Assembly: GCA_951799445.1 (NCBI GenBank)
Contig: OX637297.1
Coordinates: 7,130,001 to 7,194,000 of the forward strand
DNA from: Pseudisothecium myosuroides
Lineage: Eukaryota > Streptophyta > Bryopsida > Hypnales > Lembophyllaceae
DNA: 64,000 bases
Reading direction: 5' to 3'
The notes under the pieces: generated by a model
What the model was told of the DNA's origin: nothing
What the model saw: the letters and a program-made list of their open reading frames with translations, nothing else
The model's database searches: none
Translations under genes and position numbers: made by a program
Shown here: positions 34,133 through 46,620 of the stretch, one piece after another
Numbering within the stretch: the stretch's first letter is position 1
Layout: each line of letters begins with the position of its first letter

Positions 34133-34335
34133 ACACATCCACAAAATTTTGTTGTCTTCTATGGTGCGACAAAGCTGTACACTGAACATTATGCTACACT
34201 AGACTACACGCAACGCAGTCGCAGATGGTTTCGCCGTTAGTGCCAAGCAATCAAGGAGTGGCGACGCCATCCTGTCATACAGTATGGATTTGAATGAGCG
34301 ACCAAAACTCATACACAACACATGACTTGAATTTT
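34133..34335. repeat. Direct repeat, right copy
   Basis: Partner of 33661-33862. It overlaps the last 20 or so codons of the 34275 frame of gene Z and may be an intron there. Confidence 0.8.
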
Positions 34336-37241
34336 GCTCCTGTGTAGAGACCAAGGACGTTTTCCTCGGGTGTGGCGAAAGCTTGCAGGATGTCAAGGTA
34401 GAACTCCATCCATAGTTCGCTAGGAAAAATTCTCCATTTGGATTCCGTGTTCCTTGTGGGGGCCTTGTAGTATACATGTATTTCCTCCGGGGCACGGTAT
34501 TCCATCTTTACGCAGTCGCAAACCTTCGACACAAACTCGCTCTCTTTTTTAAAGAGGAAGAGGAGCGGCTGGGATGGGGCTTTCCCTCGATTTGTGACGT
34601 TGTTGAGCATTTTGGCATTGCATAGGTAGTACGTCAACTGAACGCAGTCATACTCCTTCAACTTCAGTGCTACAAATGAAGTGGCGGCGCTAAGGTCGTC
34701 CTTGTCCTCCAAGATGAAGAGCCAGACTTGAGGTTCTGTCATGTTTGGCTCTAATTTCTCTAGAAGGAAGTTAAAGAGAGGATCCAGGTCGGTCTCTCTG
34801 TTTGTAGCTTTTGGCCTCGGGATCTCTCTTACGTCCAGCACAGCAAGGGGAACTTCTCGGGCATGATAGCAGTATCGCGTGCTTGTGACCAGCCCCTTCG
34901 CAATGATGTCGATCCCACGCACCTGCACGCCACTCTTCCGCTCTGGAAGCTGGTACTTCAGCTTCATGAACCTTTGAAACATGTGAAGGACTTCAGAAAA
35001 TTCTTTCTTTAGGTCCTTTGCACATTTTGTCCATAAGTCATTCTGCAGCCGTTTTCTGAAGTACTCGGGCTTGGGATATGACAGTAGAAAATCCCAGCTT
35101 CCTGACGTGAATTAATGCCTTCTCTTCCAGGACCTCTAGTTAGCATCAATTACGTCCTCTCCGCTGTCAGTAAACTTCAACGAAGGCTTGATGTCCATCA
35201 AATCCTGATGAATGACTTTCTTGCGCTTTCGCCACTCAACCCAAGCCTGGTTTGGCATGTTGTCTACCGCCAGAATTTGTGCTTTGCCGACGGACACCTT
35301 GGGGTACACTACTTTACGATTTGGAGTAGTGCCAAGGAGATGCTCTGCTTGCACACCAAAATCCAAGTCCGTGAAGTGCCCCCCGTGCCTGAAGAACTCT
35401 TTCTTCAAAGCGACCCTTTTGTAATGCTTTCCCTCCTTGTAGGGTTTCAAGGTGACGGGATCGATGATGTTGCCTTCGACCTGCTTTGTCAGGTAGACCT
35501 TCCAATTCTTGAAGAGGTCGTCCGGGAGCGTGATGATTTGGATTTTGTTTTTGAGGTCCGAAGGATTTTTGACAATTGACCCTTCTTTATTTGGGTGTAT
35601 GCTATGATATCTGTTGACAACTGCATCTGTGAAGTTCTGTTGAACGAAGACAAAGCGAACGTCAGATTGCCAACTTTTGTTTATTAGTTCCTCAATACAG
35701 CTTAATGTCGACTCGAGGATAAGATTAACAGTTAGATCAAGATTTAGATAATACTAGACTTAGAATTTACATGACTTTGAGAACAAGCCAGTATCGTCGA
35801 ACCGATTATAAACAATAGGGTTAGATTTCACCTTGTAGTTGTTAATATTATAGACGGACTTGTTCCGCCGGTTAGCATTCTCCTTTGGATCATCTGTTGG
35901 GCGCTTGTAGGTGATCCAGATGTTTCGACAGTTGACTATCTGATTTCCCCAAGTGGGCTGTGCAAATTCAAGATGATTTGTTGCGTTGTAGAACTAGGAT
36001 ATTTTCTGCAACTTGATGGCATCCTGAGTCCACACAATGTATGCGTCCCATCTTTGCAGTTCCACTTTTCGATCTTCTTTGCAGCCAGAAATCTGCAACT
36101 TTTTTGAAGCAGTGATGCTGTGCTGACCTTTTATAATCATGAATTGCAAATTCTTGATTTGGTCCGAGGATGTTAGCTTGTTCATGAGCAACTCGCGTTT
36201 ATGATTGACAGGCGTAACGCAAATCTTCTATCGCTGCCTGATGTCGACGAGCATGACGAGGAAGTCCTTGTTTCTGTCAATCGAATCCCTTTGCAGTGCG
36301 CGAATCACGTACTTGTCTCTTGCGATGTTGCACTACTTTATGTCCACGCTCTGGGTTGCGTTATCAAAGAGAAAGCAATTTTTGTGCTCTGCCTAGAAGG
36401 CTCGTTGAATGATGGCGTGCCTCTGATATTCTTCAAGCGGCTCTTTTGGTTGACCAGCTTCAACTTGTATGAGTGCTGATCCGGAGCTCCTAGCGCCTAC
36501 CGTTTCCCCACGAAGACTTTTCTTTCTCTTTCTAGTGGACTCCGTCCCTCCGGAGTTCGTTTTGTCCCGTTTTTGAGACACGGTCCTCCTCTGACTGGGT
36601 CTGGTACCCTGACTTCCTTCCTCTGTGGCGCCAGATGGCGGTTGCTCTGTTGCACTATTGAGGGCCCGGCGTTCTCGAATGACGTTCCCCCCCACGCCTA
36701 GAAGGGGCTCTACATGGGACCCTGCATATCGATCAAGTGTCTGAAAAATCAGCTGCAGTCTGGTTGCGTTCCCTTGTTCCGTTGTGTCCACCCAAGGGAC
36801 GTAGCCAAGCGTCTCGAACTTGTCATTGAGGGAGTCCATTTGCGATCCCTTGAGGAAGGTCATCAAGTTCTCGAGGTCAAACTTTCCGTGGCTCGAGCAC
36901 ACGTTTATGACTATGGAGTGGCAGTGCTTTCCTAGATCTCCGTTTTTGCTTACTTCGTAGAGAGCAACGACGACGTAGTTTTTGTGGTGGTGGCTGATGA
37001 TCACCTTCTTGTTCATGTTCCACGGCAGGTACTTGGTTTGGCCCGTCGTTCTGTACCGCAGGTATATGTACTTCCACCTATTCATCCCGAAACTCCATGT
37101 CGCTATGTGCTCCTTGAACTACCACAAGCTTCCGTAGCTGCCTTCCATTTCGGAGATGAACGGTTCGTCATTCAAGGGATTGATGAATGGTTCAAGGTGG
37201 TGCTCTGTTTTTGAGTAGTCATAGTCTTCTTCTGTTGCCAT
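34275..37241 (-). CDS. Gene Z: 989-codon frame, ParB-like plus methyltransferase-like (tentative)
   Basis: ATG at 37241 (MATEEDYDYSKTEHHLEPF) opens one frame to TGA at 34275 with no frameshift and no TGA, but with nine UAR codons: TAG at 37119, 36393, 36333, 36228, 35994, 35754, 35136 and TAA at 35760, 35112. All sit in sensible protein context, for example SLW(Q)FKEHIATWSF. Motifs: QFMIIKGQHSITASKKL near 36150-36100, resembling the GQHS/GxHR loop of ParB-like domains; a Ser/Arg/Lys-rich linker near 36600-36450; and near the C-terminus LLFLFKKESEFV and ENVLGLYTGAKF, which recalls the nucleotide loop of N6 DNA methylases (VLDxFxGxG). A clear DPPY-type catalytic motif is missing. It may be a mobile-element or host protein. 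Under the standard code it would be a pseudogene. Confidence 0.55.
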
Positions 37242-37286
37242 GATAATGACCTGAAATTATGAGGCAGCTATGGGTTAGATCGTGTT

Positions 37287-38089
37287 CTATCCTCGACACA
37301 AGTATAGAGTGTAATTTTACTTTCATCGTTTTTAATTTGCGTTTGTATACATGTCTCTTATTTAGTCTAACTCGATTACGGATTTAGTGTCGTATTGTTC
37401 TTCTGATGTCCGGTAAGATGTATTGTCGACCCGACTATAACTTTGCCTAGCTTTTGCCTAGCTTTATCTTGCTTTTGTTCTGTCTTAGAGTTTCCTTTTT
37501 GTTTTGGAGGTTCAGTTATTTCTTGCTGAATTGTAAAATGGTAATTTGATGAGTCACGTGGTGTCTATACTCGGGTCAACTATAACTATGAATATTTTTT
37601 GGTGAAGGACCAGTTATCCTCAACCCGAGTATAGAGTCGTTGTTTCTTTTTTACCTCTTTCTCATTTTTTCTTAGGGTTGGACTCACCTAGATTATTTAC
37701 ACTATTTAGTGAGGCTTTTATTTAATAGGACGTAATTCATATCGTCGAGTCGATAGTAGCAAGTCTATTTCTACGAGTGACATGGTTATACTCGGGTCGA
37801 CTATAGCTACATTCATTTTTGGGGTGGCGTTGTTTTTGTAGTCGGCTTCGCTGTAGCCTTCAAGGTTATTACGTTTTTTCTTTTTTGGCTTCTGTTGTTA
37901 GAGTTGGATTGTTTTTCTGACAGAGTTACGGCAGGTGGTGTTAGTTTTCTTTAGTTCTGTCCTTTTAGTTATCGTCAAGTCGATAATATGAAGGCTAATT
38001 TGCCGAGTGGGATTGTGTTTATACTCGGGTCGAGGAAAACTGTGATAGTTTTTATTGTGGCGTGTTCATTATCCTCGGCTCGATGATAA
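37287..38089. promoter_or_regulatory. Cluster of nine short palindromes upstream of gene Z
   Basis: Sites at 37287, 37421, 37566, 37614, 37740, 37786, 37969, 38019 and 38069 share the form of two 8-9 bp arms around a 3-bp centre, mostly (TTATnnTCG)(RGT)(CGAnnATAA). They occur every 20-190 bp. The arms vary but tend to stay complementary. The region lies just upstream of the ATG of gene Z, behind an acceptor-like TTTCAG, so it may be a leader intron or promoter. A similar cluster precedes the DUF7869-like copy 2. Confidence 0.5.
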
Positions 38090-38130
38090 CCGTAGTTCAT
38101 AAGCGGTCTACAAAACTATAAATTGGGCTT

Positions 38131-38186
38131 CCTAAACCCTAATCTTGCTCCCTAAACCCTAATCTTGCTTCCTAAACCCTAACCTG
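38131..38186. repeat. Telomere-like 20-bp repeat
   Basis: CCTAAACCCTAATCTTGCTT in about 2.8 copies. It contains the CCCTAA telomere word but with a spacer, so it is a derived interstitial tract. Confidence 0.7.
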
Positions 38187-39039
38187 CCAAAGAGTGTTTT
38201 GTTGTAGTTATTATGTATAGTTCCGAGGGTAGCAGGACACGTACAGACTATTGCAAACCAAATAAAATAGCTATTTCCAAAGAAGTGGTGGTATATGAAA
38301 CTTACTTGCAAATAGGAAACTGAATAATGCACTTCCTTTCCGAATTGCAGTCTTAATTATCAAAAACCGCCTTGCAATTTTGCAATGGCATTGACAACCA
38401 CAGAAATTAGAGAAGGTTTAAATCAAACTCAAACAAGCACACACAAAGAGCAAAACAAAGAAGTACTCAAATTGCAAGCATATACATTTGCATTCAAAAT
38501 AGTCGCAAACACAAACCAAATAGCAGAAGTTGCAGACACAAACCAAACAAAGAAACCAATGCAACAAATATGAGGAATCACAAAGTCATAGAGCAAGTTG
38601 CAGACACAAACCAAACACCAGAAGGAGGGAGCGTATCTAGCAAACTGTAAGATGCACCAACACACAAACATTCACAGCATTACGATCACAAAGCAAGAAA
38701 ACAAAATCCTAAACCCTAATCAACCGGGAAGGAGCAAAACATACAGGACAGACGCTTCATAAGAAGAAATTCGAATCAACCGAGAAAGATCACAACATAC
38801 AGGACACACAGACACTCACGGCATCACGATCAACAAGCACTAAACAAAACCCTAATCAACCGGGAAAGATCACAACATACAGGATATACGGACACTCACG
38901 GCATCACGATCAGCAAGCAATAAAACAAAATCTTAAACCCTAATCAACCGGGAAGGAGCAAAACATACAGGGAAGGAGCAAAAATTTCACAGCAGACGCT
39001 TCATAAGAAGAAATTTGAATCAAATTCTTAAAAATCGAA
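38187..39039. repeat. Low-complexity segment with dispersed repeats
   Basis: Phrases recur in loose tandem: AACCCTAATCAACCGGGAA, ATCACAACATACAGGA, GACACTCACGGCATCACGAT and GCAGACACAAACCAAAC. They repeat roughly every 60-120 bp between 38500 and 39030. No gene seen. Confidence 0.6.
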
Positions 39040-39640
39040 TTGGTCAGCGAACCTCAAGGTGCACGTCAAATTTCGGTGCTCACTGCCGCACTAATTCCCG
39101 CAATGCCCGCTCCCCCCTCACAAAAATCAATCCTCGCGGTCCCCCCATCCACTGACCAAGCGATTTCAATCACCAAGCTCCAGCGCTCACTCCCGCCTTT
39201 AGTCGACACCGACGCAGTTCCGGCGCTCACTCCCGCACGTCGTCAACACAGAAACTAAAAACACGGAATTTCTTCAAATCCGCCCTGGCCGCCGCTCCAC
39301 TGCCTCTCCACCCCCTCTTCCGCAAGAGTATACACAGCACACACTCGTCTCAGCAAAAAGCTATACAACAAACTCGCAAATTGTGGCGCAAAAGAGAAAA
39401 CTTCGAAAAAAAATTTCGCCCGGCGTTTGGCGTCTGCAAGTAGACGACGAGGGCGGCACCTTCTTGCGAGGACAACGACCAACCAATGCTGACGCCAAAC
39501 CTTAGGTACGTTTTCCGAACCTCATTTCCGAAGCTACTTTACCGAACCTGCTTGTCGAACCTGCTCCGGTCTCCACCGAGCCTCCGATACGTGACCCCCC
39601 CTACAGTAATTGCTACTTTGCCTAATTACTACTATTAGAC
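39040..39640. other. GC-richer segment, possible gene leader
   Basis: The base composition changes to GC-rich and CpG-rich, unlike its surroundings. It lies upstream of gene Z on its strand. On the minus strand CGCAAGAAGGTGCCGCC resembles CGCAAGAAGGCGGC at about 51575, upstream of the DUF7869-like copy 2. It may be a shared promoter or leader; no coding evidence. Confidence 0.25.
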
Positions 39641-39709
39641 TGTTGAAATTCTTATATACTAGTGTAGCCCTATGTCGTTGCCACATCCACAACAAAAGTA
39701 AAAGTCAAT

Positions 39710-40330
39710 TTAAAAACCAAAAATAACTCAAAAACTCATAACTTTCCCACTGTAGGTCCAAATGCCACAAAACTAAGCCCGTGTATCCCTCCTTGCCGAG
39801 GGCTTTCCAACTGTACCAAGAACATGAGAATTTGACACACATTTTAAAAGATACATAATTTAACATCATTTAGTAACTTTTAAGAACAAAAAATTAACTC
39901 AAAAATCAATAACTTTCCCACTATAGATCCAAACGCCACGAAATTAAGCCCGTGCACCCCTCCTTGTCAAGGGCTTTCTAGTAGTACCAAAAACATGATC
40001 AATTGACACACGGTTCAAAATATACCTAATTTAGCATAATTTAATAATTTTTAAGAACCAAAAATAACTGAAAAACCCATAAGTTTTCCACCGTAGGTCC
40101 AAACGCTAGAAAACCAAGCCCGTGCACCTCTCCTCGCCAAGAGCTTTTCGACGATACCAAGAGCGCGACCAAAATCAAAGTAAAAGTAATTTCATAATTT
40201 TCTGATCCATAAATACTTTGAAATTCAATAACTTCCGCATGATAACTCCAAACGCGACAAAACCAAGCCCGTGCACCCCTCCCCACCGAGGGCTTTCCAC
40301 TTGGAGCCAAGCACGCAGCCGAGGGAGGCA
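39710..40330. repeat. Tandem repeat, four units of about 150-171 bp
   Basis: Each unit contains a CATAACTTTCCCAC-like stretch, GGTCCAAACGC and AAGCCCGTGCACCCCTCC. The AAGCCCGTG word is at about 39775, 39946, 40116 and 40265. The units are diverged. No coding function. Confidence 0.75.
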
Positions 40331-41699
40331 CGGTCCGGGAGATCCCGACGTGACAAAAAAACAAAACAAAACAAACAAAATATACAAAACAAACAACCTG
40401 TCTTAACGTATGGATTCTTATTGGCAAGGGAAAGCAGGTTCCAACCCCAGTTCCAACGTACCAAAGAACGCAAGAAGAACAAAGTTTGGTTCTAGAAGCA
40501 TTTGTTTCACAGAGGTACATAATTGATTTTGGAGATGTACATGCATTGAAGATGTTAAATTTCTCGAAAATAGTAAATTTTTTTAATTTTGAATTCATAT
40601 TTGCAATCACTGACCCCAAATTAGGTAGAAGGGTTTAATCCCAAAATGACCCTGAGGACAGAATGTGTCCTCGACCAATTTCTGAAGTTAAATAAAACCT
40701 TACGAAATTATTATTTCTAGTAGATTATATTTTTGAAAAATTCTTTTTGGAGTTTAGTTTTAGCTTCACAAATTTGTTTCCGAACATGTCCAAATGTGAT
40801 TTTTGTATTCAAGATTTTGTGTACGGATATCCATTGCAATCTTGCCTTTTTGTAGTATTGAAGGCTCTTGGAAATGAGCTTCAATCACACTATATTTTTG
40901 AAAAGAAATAACATTAAAAATTCATTTTAAAAAGTTGAACAATGGGTTTTAAGTTGTCATAAATTGATTGGATTTATGCATGTTACACCCTTTACTCTTA
41001 TATTTTGGGGTGACCAACCTCTTATCTTGGACATGTGAAAAGAGGATTGAAAGACTTCAAATAACTTTCACAATTTTAACACCTTCATAACCGAACATTA
41101 TAATCTTTCAATCCGTAAAAGATATTGTTGTATTTTCTTCTCTAATGTGATCTCTAACATGTCTAGTTTGATTTTATACGCTTACAATTCAAAAATAAAT
41201 GATACGATGTATCAAAATGTTGACTTTTTCCAATTTAGAGCAAATTACTAGAAGCTCCGAAAATGCCGGAGTCATTTCGGGATTAAGAATATAATTATCT
41301 TATCGAGCAAGGCACAAAACATGGTTTGTTTTGCTATATTTACTCCGTAGAACAAGGAGTATTGTCCTTGGTACTCCCACTTTTGATAAAGGATTTAAAT
41401 AAAGTCTTGCACATAAAATTCAACAATATCATTTTTAGACTTAAAGATTTTAATGTTTGATTCAAACGATGACTGTGAAAACTGAGAAAGTAACTTCTAG
41501 TCTTTTAATCATCTTTTTTGATGTGATTTTAGCGATCACACTAAGAAGCCAAAAAAGTGAGAAAAAGTAAAACAAATATACGCATTGAGCAAAAAAAAAA
41601 AAAAAGTTTTCAAAAATGCTTGAACATATCCCTCAAATTTTGTAAAGACTACTTTACAAATTACAACTCATACTTAGGCGCATGAAACTCTATCATTTT
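40331..41699. other. AT-rich intergenic segment
   Basis: No gene, RNA or clear repeat recognised. There is a poly-A run near 41590 just before the foldback arm. Confidence 0.5.
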
Positions 41700-42680
41700 T
41701 TTTACTCCTCCACTCACCATTAAATTTCATGACATTTGGATTCAAGTTCCACTAAGTATAGTTCATGGTTTTGGGTTCAATGTTTTTTCTCTTTCAAAAA
41801 TAAGGGCAAGAAATTAGTCTCCGCATGGATTCTCCAAGTGGAAATTATTTGCAACTTGCACATTCTTTTTAAACCTCCACTCGCCATTAAATTTCATGAC
41901 ATTTGCATTCAAGTTCCACTAAGTACAGTTCATGATTTTGGGTTCAATTTTTTTTTGTCTTTCAAAAATAAGGGTCAAAAATTAATCTCTGCATGGATTC
42001 TCCAAGTAAAAATTATTTACAACTTGCACATTTTTCTTAATCGTCCACTCGCCATTAAATTTCATGACATTTGGATTGAAGTTCTACTAAGTACAGTTCA
42101 TGGTTTAATTTGGGTTCAATTTATTTTCTCTTTAAAAATTAAGGGCAAAATATTAATCTCCGCATGGCTTCTCCAAGTGGAAATTGTTTACAACTTGCAC
42201 ATTTTTTTTAATCCTCCACTCGCCATGAAATTTCATGACATTCAATGGATTCAAGTTCCACTAAGTACAGTTCATGGTTTGGGGTTCAATTTATTTTCTC
42301 TTTCAAAAAGAAGGGCCAAAAATTAATCTCCGCATGGATTCTCCAAGTGAAAATTATTTACAACTTATACATTTTTCTTAATCCTCCACTCGCCATGAAA
42401 TTTCATGACATTTGGATTCAAATTCCACTAAGTACAATTCATGGTTTTGGGTTCAATTTTTTTTCTCTTTCAAATATAAGGTCAAAAAATTAATCTCCGC
42501 ATGGATTCTCCAAGTGAAAATTATTTACAACTTGTACATTTTTCTTAATCCTACACTAGCCATTAAATTTCATGACATTTGCATTCAAGTTCCACTAAGT
42601 ACAGTTCATGGTTTTATGTTCAATTTTTTTTTCTCTTTCAAATATAAGGGCTAAAAATTCATCTCCGCATGGATTCAAAT
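41700..42680 (+). repeat. Foldback element, left arm: six 168-bp tandem units
   Basis: Units are marked by CATGACATTTGGATTCAAG at 41729, 41895, 42063, 42234, 42404 and 42571, a period of 166-171 bp. Open frames in this arm only read the repeat. The same unit is present in reverse orientation at 45181-46620. Confidence 0.85.
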
Positions 42681-45180
42681 GTAATGTAAACAAAATCTTA
42701 ATGTAAGTTAAAAATAATGGAAACATTACTTTCAAATGCATGGCCACAGTTTTTTTCAATACCCAATTTTTTGTAATTCACATGGAAACGGATTTGGAAT
42801 TGTGGGTATAAGTTGCATAAGTTGTTTGATTCTATATCCTAAGAATATTTAGAACTTGCTAAAAAACTTTTAAAAGCATTCACATACCAAAATCCCATGA
42901 CATTTGATAATCGTGGACATTACAACAGAAGGCCCCCGTTCGTTCCCAATTTTCTCTAATGCATGTGGAGATGGATTTGAAATGATTGGGTACAAATAGA
43001 GTATTGTTTTTGATTCCAAATACTAAAAAAATTCAGAAATTTAGGGTATTTTTTTAAAGCATTCACGTACGAAAATCTATGGAACTTGATAATTGTGGAC
43101 ATTGAAAACATACTTAGAATCCCCATTCATTCCTAATTTCAACAAGTTGTGAATAGTCTTAATAGGGTTTAGAATCAAAAACAATATTCTATTTATACCC
43201 ATTTCAAAACCGTCTCCTCGTGCCATGAAAGAAATTGGGAATGAACGGGGCCCCACATTCTCATGCCCGCATGAAATGCCTAAAATATTTTTTAAACTAT
43301 ACTAATTTGTATTTAAGCAAACATGAGTCATAATTTCTATCTTGTACTTAAGAAAGAACTTCAATGCTAGAAATCATAGAAATTGTTAATATTGTAGAGG
43401 TCAATTTAGATTGTATGAGCGTCATTCTTTGGTTTTTGCAATTCTTTTAATTCTTCACTAACTTGGTTTCAAATGGCATGAAATAAAAATTATTCAATTT
43501 AATCATTCTAAAAATATACAATCATTTTCAATGAATTTATATATGAAATTTGAAAGTGGATGACTGTACTAACTAGTATACATAAGTATTTTAGAGTATG
43601 CGTATGAATATTATTATGTACTTGATTGATTAGAAGAAGAACATGAGTGACCTTGTAAAATGATATGACAAGATTTTACTTTAGAGTTCTCATTAATATG
43701 ATTAAAATTTGCCAATGAATCATTAAGTGTTTCACTTCTGACTCGTATGGGCCACTCCATATTCATGCCAAATCATTAGCATTCATAATGAAAGAAACCA
43801 CTTACAATGAGCCGCCATACATTCCTAATTGTACTATTGAACGTGCAAGCCATCATTGATTTCAAGTGCCCAAATGATTGAGATAAACCATTTATAAGAT
43901 GCCGCCACGCATTCCAAATGATACCGCCCAACATAAAAGTCATCGTTGATTTCAAGTGCCGTACTTGTTGAAATTGAAGGCAATTATACTAGCAATCATT
44001 TCTTTGTGACTGATTTTTTAAAATTTGGTACATAACCCAAAAAACAAGGGCCGAATCATGTATTATACAAAACCATAATTTTATGACTCATGAAATAAGT
44101 GCACGTGGGTGTGGAAAGAAAATGTAGATTGAAGTTAGACATACTCTACACTTCACTTTCAAATTTGGGTCCGCATTAATTTTTTTTTTTTTTTTGTAGT
44201 TTGCTACTTAACACAAGAAAAATGGGTCATGCTTTGTATTTTAGAAAACCATAATTTCATTACTCATGAAAGAAGAGCACATGGGTAGGAAAAAAAAAAT
44301 ATAGAAGTTGGACATATTCGAGCAAGCAATTTCAAATCCATCGCCGCGCTCTGTTCATGAAGAAATAAAATAAAATAACTTAATATGTAATATTAGGTGC
44401 AAGAATTGTATCCCCACATTTATTTTCCATGCAGAGATTATTTAAGACTTGCAAATTTTTTTCTTCCTCAAATGGTCATTAAATTTCATGACATGTAGAA
44501 TTCAGTTCCACTAACTACTGGGCAGCCACTGATAATTTTTAATTTCTTCCTTAATTCCTCTTAAATGAGGCACAAGAATTTAATTCCTACATGGATTTTG
44601 CATGTGGGAATAATTTTAAACTTGCACATTTTTCTTTTATCATGAATGTCATATTCAAAATAATAAATAAATTGTGCAAGTGAAATTGGAAATATTCTAC
44701 ACATTTTTAATTAGTACTAAGCAAAGAGAATTTGTGCCCTAGTGTCTTGAATCTCAGCAAGTGGATTAAAAAAAAAGCTACTTTATAAGCCATAAAAGCC
44801 AAGCAACAAATATTTTTTAAACTATTTTCATTTGCAAGTAATTCTGGAAGTTTATAAGTTTCAATTATAGTAACACCTAACTCAAAAGTATTGCTTCCCT
44901 GGACAATAACTGAAAATATTTACAAGGTATACATTGTGAAGAAATTAGTGTGGAACCTCGTAGTTTAGGTAATTTTTTCTAGTCATTATGTGGCTCAAGA
45001 TCACAAAGAGCACATAGACCTCAAAGAACACAAAGCAGCTAAACCTATGAGTGTTTTTCAACTATAATTCAATTTAAAATAAATGTCTTTTTTCGCCAGC
45101 TACAAGTAGAGTTTTGTGGCACCAAAAATCCAAGTTGTTCAATTTCAAAATAGATTTTCCGGTGATTGGAGGATTAAAAA
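42681..45180. other. Centre of the foldback structure
   Basis: About 2.5 kb, AT-rich, without a recognisable gene. Segment 42745-43140 holds two diverged units of about 215 bp, and 43165-43265 holds an inverted piece of the same sequence (GGCCCCGTTCATTCCCAATT on the reverse strand). Near 44430-44660 a degenerate arm-type unit is present in plus orientation. No transposase seen. Confidence 0.5.
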
Positions 45181-46620
45181 AAAATGTTCAAGTTGTAAAA
45201 TATAGTCTCCACTTGGAGAATCCATGTGGAAATTAATTTTTTGCCCTCATTTTTGAAAGAAAAAAACATATAAAAAATGTGCAAGTTGTAAATACTTTCC
45301 ACTTGGAGAATCCATGTGAGGATTAATTTCTTGCCCTTCTTTTTGAAAGAGAAAAAAAATTGAACCCAAAACCATGAATTGTACTTAGTGGAACTTCAAT
45401 GCAAATGTCATGAAATTTAATGGCGAGTGGAGGATTAAAAAAATGTGCAAGTTGTAAATAATTTTCACTTGGAGAATCCATGTGGAGATTAATTTTTTGC
45501 CCTTCTTTTTGAAAGAGAAAATAAATTGAACCCAAAACCATGAACTGTACTTAGTGGAACTTGAATCCAAATGTCATGAAATTTCATGGCGAGTGGAGGA
45601 TTAAAAAAAATGTGCAAGTTGTAAATAATTTTCACTTGGAGAATCCATGCGGAGATTAATTTTTGGCCCTTATTTTTGAAACAAAAAATAAATTGAACCC
45701 AAAACCATAAATTGTACTTAGTGGAACTTGAATCCATTGAATGTCATGAAATTTCATGGCAAGTGGAGGATTAAAAAAAATATGCAAGTTGTAAATACTT
45801 TCCACTTGGAGAATCCATGCGGAGATTAATTTTTTGCCTTTATTTTTAAAAGAAAAAATAAATTGAACCCAAATTAAACCATGAACTGTACTTAGTAGAA
45901 CTTCAATCCAAATGTCATGAAATTTAATGGCGAGTGGAGGTTTAAGAAAAATGTGCAAGTTGTAAATACTTTCCACTTGGAGAATCCATATGGAGATTAA
46001 TTTCTTGCCCTTCTTTTTGAAAGAGAAAAAAAATTGAACCTAAAACCATGAACTGTACTTAGTAGAACTTCAATCTAAATGTCATGAAATTTAATGGCGA
46101 GTGGAGGTTTAAAAAGAATGTGCAAGTTGTAAATAATTTCCACTTGGAGAATCCATGTGGAGATTAATTTCTTGCCGCCATTTTCGAAAGAGAAAAAAAA
46201 TTTAACAAAAAGGCATTGACAGTATTTAGTGGAACTTCAATCCAAATGTCATGAAATTTAATGGCGATGGAGGAGGAAAAAGAAGTTGCAAGTTCAAATT
46301 TTTTCCAACTTGGAGAATCCATTTGGGAATGAAGTTTTTGCCTTCATTATTGAAATAGAATGATCCATTAAAAGGAAACCATTTGTTGTACTTACTGAGT
46401 GGAATTTGAATCCAAATGTTATGAAATTTAATGGGTATTGGAACAGTAAAAGAAAATTTCAAGTTTAAAATAATTTCTACCTACATGGATTCTTCATGTG
46501 GGTATGAAATTCTTACACCTTATATTTGAAAGAGGGAAAAATATAAAAAAATAAGCATTAGTTGTACTTAGTGGAACTTGAATCCAATTGTCATGATATT
46601 TAATGGCAAGTAGCAGTGAT
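45181..46620 (-). repeat. Foldback element, right arm: about eight units, inverted
   Basis: The reverse of the left-arm unit, marked by GTCATGAAATTTAATGGCGA at 45407, 45573, 45743, 45914, 46081, 46248, 46418 (GTTATG) and 46590, with partial units from 45181. Outer units on the right are more diverged than inner ones. Confidence 0.85.

Noticed and set aside
34275..37241. TAG-rich nonsense explained only by methylation-driven CAG to TAG decay
   Set aside because: This process is real in plants and may explain some TAGs in decayed LTR copies. It would also produce TGA from CGA, and decay brings indels. Gene Z and the Ulp1 exon show neither, so it is kept only as the alternative explanation.
41736..42654. 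Open frames of 80-196 codons in the foldback arms
   Set aside because: They read the same 168-bp unit over and over in both arms and have no independent protein character.
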